From NCBI RefSeq assembly GCF_000876015.1, contig NZ_BBQM01000028.1, forward strand, positions 1-64,000: 64,000 bases of DNA, in the 5' to 3' direction. Source of the stretch: Cupriavidus basilensis (GTDB lineage: Bacteria; Pseudomonadota; Gammaproteobacteria; Burkholderiales; Burkholderiaceae). Positions within the stretch are counted from its first letter, which is position 1; each line of letters opens with the position of its first letter. The translations under genes were made by a program, and so were the position numbers. A model generated the notes under the pieces. The model ran no database searches and had not been told where the DNA came from. It worked only from the letters and a program-made list of their open reading frames with translations. Positions 17,508-24,873 of this stretch are shown piece by piece.

Positions 17508-18596
17508 TCACGCCTGCCCCTCGCGCCCGAGCAGTTCCCGCTTGCGCTCCACGCCCCAGCGGTAGCCCGAGAGCTGGCCGTCGCTGCGCACCACGCGATG
17601 GCAGGGAATGGCCACGGCGATGTGGTTGGCGCCGCAGGCCTGCGCCACCGCGCGCACCGCCTTCGGCGCGCCGATGCGCGCGGCGATCTCGGCGTAGCTG
17701 GCGGTGGTGCCGGGCGGGATCTCGCGCAGCGCCTGCCACACGCGCTCCTGGAATGCGGTGCCGCGCACGTCGAGCGGCAGGTCCAGGCCCAGCGACGGCG
17801 CTTCGATCAGGCCGACCACGCGCGCGACCAACTGCTCGAAGCCGGCGTCGCCGCCGATCAGGTTGGCGCGCGGGAACTGGTCCTGCAGCTCGCGCGCGAG
17901 CGCGTCGGGGTCGTCGCCGAGCAGGATCGCGCAGACGCCGCGCTCGCTCTGCGCGACCAGGATGGCGCCGAGCGAGCATTCGCCCACGGCGAAGCGGATG
18001 TCGGTGTCGGCGCCGCCGGCGCGGTAGCGGCTGGCGGTCATGCCGAGCATCTGGCCGGCGGCTTCGTAGAAGCGGCTGTTGGAATTGAAGCCGGCTTCGT
18101 AGATGGCTTCGGTGACGGAGCCGGCGCGGCCCAGGCCGTCGCGCAGGCGGCGCGCGCGGTGCGCGCTGGCGTAGGCCCTGGGCGTGAGGCCGGTGACGGC
18201 CTTGAACACGCGGTGGAAATGGAAGGGGCTCAGGCCGGCCTCGCGCGCGAGCGTGTCGAGCGCGGGCGGCTCGGCGGCGTGCTCGATGCGGCGGCAGGCT
18301 TCGGCGACCAGCGCGGCGTGCTGCGCCGCGGTGGCGGACTGGTCGGCGGCGGCGCGTTTGCTGGGGCGGTAGCCGGCGGCCTCGGCGGCCTGCGGCGTGT
18401 CGAAGAACTCCACGTTCTCCGGGCGCGGCAGGCGCGAGGGGCTGCTCGGGCGGCAGTAGACGCCGGTGGTCTTGACGGCATAGACAAAATCGCCGTCGGC
18501 CGCCGGGTCGCGCGCCAGCACGCGGGCCCAGCGGGGGTCGTGTTCGGTCGGGGAGGTGGCTGGCGTACGGGCCGGGGCGTGGGTCGGTTTGGTCAT
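17508..18596 (-). CDS. ada: Ada-like protein: AraC domain plus O6-methylguanine-DNA methyltransferase, degraded zinc domain
   Basis: A 362-aa protein with the three-part Ada layout: N-terminal methylphosphotriester domain (about 20-90), AraC-type helix-turn-helix (about 95-195) and C-terminal suicide methyltransferase with IPCHRVV, active cysteine at 332. The N-domain is altered: of the four zinc cysteines (38, 42, 69 and 72 in E. coli), only the first remains (Cys48 here, YCRPSS); the others are Ser52, Ser79 and Ala82. Zinc binding, phosphotriester repair and methylation-triggered activation are therefore doubtful, while repair of O6-methylguanine should remain. The 2OG oxygenase gene lies 67 bp upstream on the same strand. 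Confidence 0.88.
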   Translation of the reverse strand: MTKPTHAPARTPATSPTEHDPRWARVLARDPAADGDFVYAVKTTGVYCRPSSPSRLPRPENVEFFDTPQAAEAAGYRPSKRAAADQSATAAQHAALVAEACRRIEHAAEPPALDTLAREAGLSPFHFHRVFKAVTGLTPRAYASAHRARRLRDGLGRAGSVTEAIYEAGFNSNSRFYEAAGQMLGMTASRYRAGGADTDIRFAVGECSLGAILVAQSERGVCAILLGDDPDALARELQDQFPRANLIGGDAGFEQLVARVVGLIEAPSLGLDLPLDVRGTAFQERVWQALREIPPGTTASYAEIAARIGAPKAVRAVAQACGANHIAVAIPCHRVVRSDGQLSGYRWGVERKRELLGREGQA

Positions 18597-18663
18597 GTGC
18601 TCACTGTATGCCGCCGCCGCGCGCCGCGCACTCCGGCGCTTGCGGTCGAATTCCCGGAGGCCG

Positions 18664-19383
18664 TCAGGCGGCGTCGTGGAAGATGATGCCCAGCACGTGC
18701 CGCCGGCCCGTGCGCAGCCGGCTTACGCCGTGGCGCAGCTTGACGCGGTAGCTGCCGCGCGTGCCCTGCACCGGGCGCTGGTTCACCGCGAACACCACCG
18801 CGTCGCCCTTGCGCAGCGGCACCACCTCGGCGCGCGACTGCATGCGCGGACGCTGCTCGGTCAGCACGAACTCGCCGCCGGTGAAATCCTCGCCCGGCTC
18901 GGACAGCAGGACCGCCACCTGGAGCGGGAACACGTGCTCGCCGTACAGGTCCTGGTGCAGGCAATTGTAGTCGCCGGGGCCGTATTGCAGCAGCAGCGGG
19001 GTCGGGCGCGCCTGGCCGGCGTCGTGGCAGCGGCGCAGGAAGTCCGCGTGCCGCGCGGGATAGCGCGCGTCGATGCCCATCGCGGCATGCCAGCGGTTGG
19101 CCACCGGCGCGAGGTGCGGATAGAGCGCATCGCGCAGGTCCCGGACCGGGCCGGGCAGCGGGTAGCCGAAGTACTTGTACTCGCCGCGGCCGAAGCCGTG
19201 GCGGCTCATGATCACGCGCGAGCGGAAGAGGTCGTCGCGCGGATAGAGCGCGGCCAGCGCGTCGCAGGCCGGCGGCGCGAGCAGGCCCGCGATGACGGCG
19301 CAGCCGTGCTGGTCGAGTTCCTGCCCGATGGCCTCCCAGGGCAGCCTGTCGACCGCCGCCGCGCCTGCCTGCATGACTGTCAC
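18664..19383 (-). CDS. 2-oxoglutarate/Fe(II)-dependent oxygenase
   Basis: A 239-aa double-stranded beta-helix oxygenase. The iron ligands are His143 and Asp145 (CLHQDLYG) and His218 (LRHGVSRL), with a nearby Arg222 that could bind 2-oxoglutarate. PGEDFTGGEFVL is a typical jelly-roll segment. It does not show the AlkB RxxxxxR signature, so it should not be called alkB, though placement directly before an Ada-like gene suggests an alkylation-damage role. The GTG start at 19383 was chosen because AGGAG lies 6 bp upstream; an earlier ATG (19416) and a later one (19374) are alternatives. Confidence 0.82.
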   Translation of the reverse strand: MTVMQAGAAAVDRLPWEAIGQELDQHGCAVIAGLLAPPACDALAALYPRDDLFRSRVIMSRHGFGRGEYKYFGYPLPGPVRDLRDALYPHLAPVANRWHAAMGIDARYPARHADFLRRCHDAGQARPTPLLLQYGPGDYNCLHQDLYGEHVFPLQVAVLLSEPGEDFTGGEFVLTEQRPRMQSRAEVVPLRKGDAVVFAVNQRPVQGTRGSYRVKLRHGVSRLRTGRRHVLGIIFHDAA

Positions 19384-19485
19384 GATGGACTCCTGGCGGT
19401 GAACGATGATGGGCAAGGCTACGCCGGCGGCGGCGGCGCGTCACTCCGCATCTTGCCGCCGAATTCGGCCGAATTCCGCGCGCGG

Positions 19486-20490
19486 CTAGTCCGCCCGCAG
19501 GCCGATGCGCGCGGCCAGCTTCTGCCAGCGCGCCATGTCCGCGTCGACCACGCCCTGGAACTCGGCCGGCGTGCTGTAGGTGGCGGCAAAGCCCAGTTGC
19601 GCGAGGTTGGCGCGGATCTCCGGCCGGGCGACCGCGCGCGCGATCTCCACGTTGAGCTTGCGCACCACCTCGGGCGGCGTGCGCGCCGGCGCCAGGATGC
19701 CGAACCACTGGTCGACGTCGTAGCCGGGCAGGCCCAGCTCGGCCACGGTCGGCACGTCCGGCAGGAAGGGCGAGCGCTGGCGCGAGGTCACGGCCAGCGC
19801 GCGCAGCCTGCCGCTCTTGAGGTAGGGCAGGGTGTTGGTGAGCGTGTTGATGCTGACGTCGGCCTGGCCGCCCAGCACGTCGGTGAGCGCGGGCGCGCAG
19901 CCCTTGTAGGGAATGTGCAGCAGGTCGATGCGCGCCGAGATCTTGAGCAGCTCGCCAGCCAGGTGCTGCGGCGTGCCGTTGCCGCACGACGCATAGCTGG
20001 GCGGACGCGGCGCGCGGCCCGCGGCCAGCAGGTCGGCGAAGCCGTGGATGGGCGAATGCGCCGGCACTGCGATCACCGACGGCACCGAGGCAAAGGCGAC
20101 GACCGCGCCGAAGTCCTTGCGCGGCGAGAACGGCAGCTTGCCGAACACGGCCGGGTTGATGGCGAAGCTGCTGTTGACCATCAGCAGCGTATAGCCGTCC
20201 GCCCGGCTGTGCGCCACCAGTTCGGCGCCGATGTTGCCGCTGGCGCCGGGCCGGTTGTCCACCACCACGGCCTGGCCCAGGCTGCGGCTGAGCTCGGTGC
20301 CGACGATGCGCGCCAGCGTGTCGGTGCCGCCGCCCGGCGGGAACGTCACCACCAGCCGGATCGGCCGCTGCGGGAAGGCGCCGGCGCGGGCGGCGGCCGG
20401 GCTGGCGCCGGCGCGCGCGGGCGCCGCCGCCAGCGTTGCGCCCAGCAGCGAGATGGCCGCCAGGCGGGGTACCACGGATAGGAATCTCAT
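19486..20490 (-). CDS. Bug/TctC-type tripartite tricarboxylate transporter binding protein
   Basis: A 334-aa periplasmic binding protein: signal peptide ending near ARAG, then FPQRPIRLVVTFPPGGGTD and DNRPGASGNIGAE, both family motifs. HIPYKGCAPA near residue 200 carries a Cys where Ser is usual. It lies between the nuclease-helicase and the oxygenase gene on the same strand, with gaps of 60 and 102 bp, and has no functional link to DNA repair that I can see. No membrane components are present. The ATG before RFLSVVPR gives a normal signal peptide. Confidence 0.88.
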   Translation of the reverse strand: MRFLSVVPRLAAISLLGATLAAAPARAGASPAAARAGAFPQRPIRLVVTFPPGGGTDTLARIVGTELSRSLGQAVVVDNRPGASGNIGAELVAHSRADGYTLLMVNSSFAINPAVFGKLPFSPRKDFGAVVAFASVPSVIAVPAHSPIHGFADLLAAGRAPRPPSYASCGNGTPQHLAGELLKISARIDLLHIPYKGCAPALTDVLGGQADVSINTLTNTLPYLKSGRLRALAVTSRQRSPFLPDVPTVAELGLPGYDVDQWFGILAPARTPPEVVRKLNVEIARAVARPEIRANLAQLGFAATYSTPAEFQGVVDADMARWQKLAARIGLRAD

Positions 20491-20550
20491 GTGATGCGGT
20501 CTTCGGATGACCGACATGATAGTGCAGCGAGCCGGCGGCGGCAGGCGGCG

Positions 20551-22857
20551 TCAGCGCCCAGCCGGGTCCGCGGCCTCGATGCCGGCGCCGCGCACGTCCC
20601 ACCAGGCCGGCAGCAGCGCCCGCACCTCGGGGCGCGCGAAGCGGTCGTCGATCAGGTGGACCACGCCGCGGTCGGCCTCGGTGCGGATCACGCGGCCGGC
20701 GGCCTGCACCACCTTCTGCAGGCCGGGGTAGAGGTAGCCGTACTCGTAGCCGCTGCCGAACTCGGCTTCCATGCGCTGCCGCGTGAGTTCGTTGACCTCG
20801 TTGAACTGCGGCAGGCCGAGCGTGGCGATGAAGGCACCGACCAGGCGGTCGCCGGGCAGGTCGACGCCCTCGGCGAAGGCGCCGCCGAGCACGGCGAAGC
20901 CGATGGCGCGGCCGCCCGGCTCGAACGCGGCGAGGAAGCCGGCCTGCTCGGCCTCGCGCATGGCGCGCGCCTGCCGCCGCACCGGAATGTCGGGCCAGCC
21001 GAGCTCGAAGGCGTCCGCCACCTGGCGCAGGTAGTCGTGGCTGCTGAAGAACGCCAGGTAGTTGCCCGGGCGCTCGCGGTACTGCGCGGCCAGCAGTTCG
21101 GCGATCGGGCGCACCGAGCGCGCGCGGTCGCGGTAGCGCGTGGAGATGCCGCCGGCGATGCGCACGGCGAGCTGGCCGGCGTGGAACGGCGACGGCACGT
21201 CGAGCCAGGCGGCGTCCGGCGGCAGGCCGAGCGTGTCGCGCACGAAGCGCGCGGGATGGAGCGTGGCCGAGAACAGGATGGCGCAGCGCGCCGCGCCGAA
21301 GCGCGGCGCGAGGAACGGCGCGGGAATCAGGTTGCGCACGGCGAGGCGGCCCTTGCCGGGGCGCGCCGGCGCGGCCGCGCCGTCGCGGCGGATGTCGAAC
21401 ACCGAATGCGGACCGAACGATTCGGCCAGGCGGCAGAAGTGCAGCGCGTCGAAGTAGAAGCGCTGCAGCGCGGGGCTCACGCTGGCGGGCGCCTCGGCGA
21501 GCTGGTCGAGGATGGCGGCGGCGGCGCGCTCGAGCGCGGCGAGGAACGCGGGCGGAATGTCCGCGTGGGGCGCATGGGCCGCGCCCGCGGCTTCCCGTGG
21601 GCGGGACAGCGCGCCCCATTGCGTGCCGAGGCGGCGCAGCGCGCCGGCCAGCGGTTTCGGCGCGGCGCGGCGCAGCTCGGGCAGCACGGCCGGGTCCAGC
21701 TCCGCCGAGTACATCTTGCGCGCGCGCTCGAGCAGGTTGTGGGCTTCGTCCACCAGCACCGCCACGCGCCAGTCGCCGGCGGCGGCCATGCCGTGCAGCA
21801 TGGCGCCGCGGTCGAAGTAGTAGTTGTAGTCGCCCACCACGAGGTCGGCCCAGCGCGCCATTTCCTGGCCGAGGTAGTAGGGGCACACGCCGTGGGCCAG
21901 CGCCGCCTGCCGCAGCGCGGCGCGGTCGAGCACGGGCTGCGCGGCGGCTTCCAGGCGCGCGGCGGGCAGGCGGTCGTAGAAGCCGCGCGCGAGCGGGCAG
22001 GCTTCGCCGTGGCAGGCCTGGCCGGGATGCTCGCAGGACTTCTCGCGCGCGGCCAGCTCCAGCACGCGCAGCGGCAGGCCGGGGTTGGCCGCGCGCAGGC
22101 CCCGCGCGGCATCGAGCGCCATCTGGCGGCCGGTGGTCTTGGCGGTCAGGTAGAACACCTTGTCGAGCCCGCCCGCCGGCGCGGCCTTGAGCGTGGAGAA
22201 CAGCGCGGCGCCGGTCTTGCCGATGCCGGTGGGCGCCTGCGCCAGCAGGCAGCGCCCGCCGCGCGCGGCGCGGTAGGCCGCCTCGGCCAGTTCGCGCTGG
22301 CCGCGCCGGAACGCCGCGTGCGGGAAGGCCATCGCCGCCAGCGCCGCGTCGCGCGCGGCGCGGTGGGCGGTCTCCTGCTCGGCCCACGCGACGAAGCGCG
22401 CGCACTTGTCCTCGAAGAACGCCCGCAGCCAGCCGGCGTCGCGCGCCTCGGTGCAGGCCGACTCGCGCTGGCTCGCCATGTCGAAGTACACCACCGCGAT
22501 GCGCATGGCGGGCAGGTCGAGCTTGCGGCACATCAGCCACGCATAGATCCTGGCCTGGGCCAGGTGCAGTTGCCGGTGGTTTTCCGGCAGCGTGGCCCAG
22601 TCGCCGCGCACGGTCTTGATTTCCTCGAGCAGGTTGGCGCCGGCGTCGTAGCCGTCGGCGCGGCCGCGCACCAGCAGGTGCCGGTATTCGCCCTGCAGCG
22701 CGATCTCGGCCTGGTAGCCGGCGCCGCGGCGGCCCTGCACCAGCGCGTGCGCGGCCTGCCCCTCGGCGGCGCTCGGCGAGGGCGTGAAGCGGATGTCGAG
22801 GTCGCCCTGCTTGGCGGTGAACTCGCACAGCGCGCGCACGGCGACGGTGCAGGTCAT
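20551..22857 (-). CDS. PD-(D/E)XK nuclease domain fused to XPD/DinG-like Fe-S helicase
   Basis: A 768-aa protein. Residues 1-110 look like a RecB/Cas4-type nuclease: Asp69 in GRADGY, Glu79-x-Lys81 in LLEEIKT, and a Q-rich helix with Gln96/Gln101 (RQLHLAQARIY). From residue 185 a superfamily 2 helicase follows: Walker A QAPTGIGKT (207-215), four clustered cysteines after AAREKSCEH and in GVCPYYLG fitting the XPD iron-sulfur cluster, DEAH box VLVDEAHNLL, and the C-terminal motif QAAGRVIRTEAD. The start is MTCTVAV, since longer reading enters the regulatory region. A perfect LexA box lies about 70 bp upstream, so it is probably an SOS-induced repair or replication-fork enzyme. 5'-3' polarity is inferred from the XPD family. 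Confidence 0.88.
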   Translation of the reverse strand: MTCTVAVRALCEFTAKQGDLDIRFTPSPSAAEGQAAHALVQGRRGAGYQAEIALQGEYRHLLVRGRADGYDAGANLLEEIKTVRGDWATLPENHRQLHLAQARIYAWLMCRKLDLPAMRIAVVYFDMASQRESACTEARDAGWLRAFFEDKCARFVAWAEQETAHRAARDAALAAMAFPHAAFRRGQRELAEAAYRAARGGRCLLAQAPTGIGKTGAALFSTLKAAPAGGLDKVFYLTAKTTGRQMALDAARGLRAANPGLPLRVLELAAREKSCEHPGQACHGEACPLARGFYDRLPAARLEAAAQPVLDRAALRQAALAHGVCPYYLGQEMARWADLVVGDYNYYFDRGAMLHGMAAAGDWRVAVLVDEAHNLLERARKMYSAELDPAVLPELRRAAPKPLAGALRRLGTQWGALSRPREAAGAAHAPHADIPPAFLAALERAAAAILDQLAEAPASVSPALQRFYFDALHFCRLAESFGPHSVFDIRRDGAAAPARPGKGRLAVRNLIPAPFLAPRFGAARCAILFSATLHPARFVRDTLGLPPDAAWLDVPSPFHAGQLAVRIAGGISTRYRDRARSVRPIAELLAAQYRERPGNYLAFFSSHDYLRQVADAFELGWPDIPVRRQARAMREAEQAGFLAAFEPGGRAIGFAVLGGAFAEGVDLPGDRLVGAFIATLGLPQFNEVNELTRQRMEAEFGSGYEYGYLYPGLQKVVQAAGRVIRTEADRGVVHLIDDRFARPEVRALLPAWWDVRGAGIEAADPAGR

Positions 22858-22926
22858 CGGGGCGGCGTGCGCTGCGGCGCGCACTGGTCGGCGGAGAACA
22901 CGGCTGGCGGGGAAGGGCGGATCTGG

Positions 22927-22944
22927 ACTGTATGAATATACAGT
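22927..22944. promoter_or_regulatory. LexA (SOS) box upstream of the helicase-nuclease gene
   Basis: ACTGTATGAATATACAGT is a perfect 7-bp dyad with a 4-bp spacer and contains the CTGT-N8-ACAG core of the proteobacterial LexA consensus. It lies 70 bp upstream of the helicase start codon (minus strand) and 138 bp upstream of the divergent histidine kinase start. It is an AT-rich island in GC-rich surroundings, which supports function. LexA regulation of the helicase is likely; of the kinase, uncertain. Confidence 0.85.
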
Positions 22945-23082
22945 ATCCGGGCCGCCACGCGGCAGCCGCGCCACGCCGCCGCGCAATGGCGGCGCCGGCG
23001 CGGGCAGACCGTGCCGCGATTTTTTTGCGTATGCTGCGTATCACGGCGGGCCGCTGCTTCGGGCCGCCGCTTTCCCGAGTCC

Positions 23083-24729
23083 ATGTTCCCCCGAGCTCAT
23101 GCCGCCCGAGCCCATGCCGCCGCCATGAAAGCGCCTCGCCGCCCGCCCGACTCCGCAGCGCCGCCGCCCGCCGGCGAGGCGTCCGCGCCGCCGACCGCCG
23201 CCCAGCATGGCCAGCCCGACCAGCCCGACCAGCCCGGAGAGACCGACTACCGCGCGCTGGTCGACGCCATCCAGGACTACGCCATCTACACGCTCGACCG
23301 CGGCGGCCATGTCTCGAGCTGGAGCCCCGGCGCGCAGCGCATGAAGGGGTATGCGGCGGCGGAAGTCATCGGCCGGCATTTCTCGTCGTTCTACACGCCG
23401 GAGGCCATCGCCCGGGGCTGGCCCGAACACGAGCTGCGGCGCGCGGTCAGCGAAGGCCGTTTCGAGGACGAAGGCTGGCGCGTGCGCAAGGACGGCTCGC
23501 AGTTCTGGGCCAACGTGACCATCACGCCCATCTATGGCGAAGACCGCTCGGTGCGCGGCTTCGCCAAGGTCGTGCGCGACATGAGCGAGCGCAAGCGGCT
23601 GGAGGAGATCGAGGCCTCGAGCCGCCGCATGAACGAGTTCCTGGCCACGCTGTCGCACGAGTTGCGCAACCCGCTGGCGCCGGTGCGCAACGCCGTCAAC
23701 CTGCTGCGGCTGGACACCAGCCTGGGCCCCGGCGCGGCGCGCTGCCGCGACATGATCGACCGCCAGATCAGCCACCTCACGCGGCTGGTGGACGACCTGC
23801 TCGACGTGGGGCGCATCACCTCGGGCAAGGTCGGGCTGCGCATGCGCAACGTGGAGCTGGGCGACCTGGTGGCGCGCGCCATCGAGTCCGCGCGGCCGGC
23901 GCTGGACCTGCGCGGCCAGCAGGTCGACGTGAGCCTGCCGGCGCAGCCGGTGGTGTTCCGCGGCGACCTCACGCGCCTGGTCCAGGTGCTGCAGAACCTG
24001 CTGCACAACGCCTCCAAGTTCTCTCCGGCCGGCAGCCGGATCGCGCTCGGCGCCGCGGTCAGCGGCCGGCTGCTGGAGCTGCGCGTGTCGGACCCCGGCT
24101 GCGGCATCCCGGCCGCCGCGCTGGACGACATCTTCCGCCTGTTCGTGCAGCGCATGCCCGCCGGGCAGACGCGCAACGGCGGGCTCGGCATCGGCCTGTC
24201 GCTGTGCCGCTCGCTGGTGGAGCTGCACGGCGGCACCATCGGCGCGGCCAGCGCGGGCGAGGGCCGCGGCAGTACCTTCACCGTGCGGCTGCCCTGCACG
24301 CCGCCGCAAGCGCCGCCGGCGCAGCCCGGGGCGGCGGCGCGCCCGCGCCCGCTGCGCGTGCTGGTGGTGGACGACAACCGCGATTCCGCCGACAGCCTCG
24401 GCATGCTGCTGGAGATGCTGGGGCACGAGGTGTGGGTGGCCTACGAGGGCGAGACCGCGCAGGCGCTGGCGGCGCGCTTCCTGCCGCATCTGGCCCTGAT
24501 CGACATCGCCATGCCGGTGATGAACGGGTACGAGCTGCTCAAGCTGCTGCGCGCGCAAGCGGGCTTGTCCGGCACCACGTTCGTGGCGATGACCGGCTTC
24601 GGGCAGCCGGCCGACCAGGCGGGCACGCACGGCGCGGGTTTCCACGCGCACATGGTCAAGCCGCTGGAGCTGGCGCAGCTGGAGACGCTGCTGGCCGGCG
24701 TCGGGCGGCAGGCCGCGCGCGGCGGATAG
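23083..24729 (+). CDS. PAS-containing hybrid sensor histidine kinase/response regulator
   Basis: About 548 aa. Order: proline-rich N-terminus with QPDQPDQPG repeats, a PAS domain (about 55-170, TDYRALVDAIQDYAIYTLD to ERKRLEEIE), HisKA with phospho-accepting His in LSHELRNPLAPV, HATPase domain (NLLHNASKFS, SDPGCGIP, GGLGIGLSL), and a C-terminal receiver with VVDDNRDS, phosphoacceptor Asp in LIDIAMPVM and the Lys in MVKPLE. No membrane segment is evident, so it should sense a cytoplasmic cue through PAS. Several ATGs could be the start (23083 or 23125) and none has a good Shine-Dalgarno sequence. No separate output regulator is adjacent. Confidence 0.85.
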   Translation: MFPRAHAARAHAAAMKAPRRPPDSAAPPPAGEASAPPTAAQHGQPDQPDQPGETDYRALVDAIQDYAIYTLDRGGHVSSWSPGAQRMKGYAAAEVIGRHFSSFYTPEAIARGWPEHELRRAVSEGRFEDEGWRVRKDGSQFWANVTITPIYGEDRSVRGFAKVVRDMSERKRLEEIEASSRRMNEFLATLSHELRNPLAPVRNAVNLLRLDTSLGPGAARCRDMIDRQISHLTRLVDDLLDVGRITSGKVGLRMRNVELGDLVARAIESARPALDLRGQQVDVSLPAQPVVFRGDLTRLVQVLQNLLHNASKFSPAGSRIALGAAVSGRLLELRVSDPGCGIPAAALDDIFRLFVQRMPAGQTRNGGLGIGLSLCRSLVELHGGTIGAASAGEGRGSTFTVRLPCTPPQAPPAQPGAAARPRPLRVLVVDDNRDSADSLGMLLEMLGHEVWVAYEGETAQALAARFLPHLALIDIAMPVMNGYELLKLLRAQAGLSGTTFVAMTGFGQPADQAGTHGAGFHAHMVKPLELAQLETLLAGVGRQAARGG

Positions 24730-24873
24730 CATCCGCTCGCGGCGCGGCCCCGCGCGGCGCGCATCCGGCGCGCATCGTAGAATTGCATCATTGCCACGCT
24801 GGCGGCGCGTCCGCGCCGCCGCGCCTTTGCCGGCGCCGGGCCGCCCGCCGCAGCCGGCGCAAGGACGAACGAG

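Noticed and set aside
18664..19383. AlkB assignment for the 2OG oxygenase
   Set aside because: Iron ligands are present, but the AlkB RxxxxxR signature and nucleotide-recognition lid are not seen.
18593..23044. Very long open frame on the minus strand running through the Ada, oxygenase, Bug and helicase genes in another frame
   Set aside because: In DNA this GC-rich stops are rare in the shadow frames; the predicted protein is Arg/Ala/Pro-rich without any domain, while the other frame gives four clear families.
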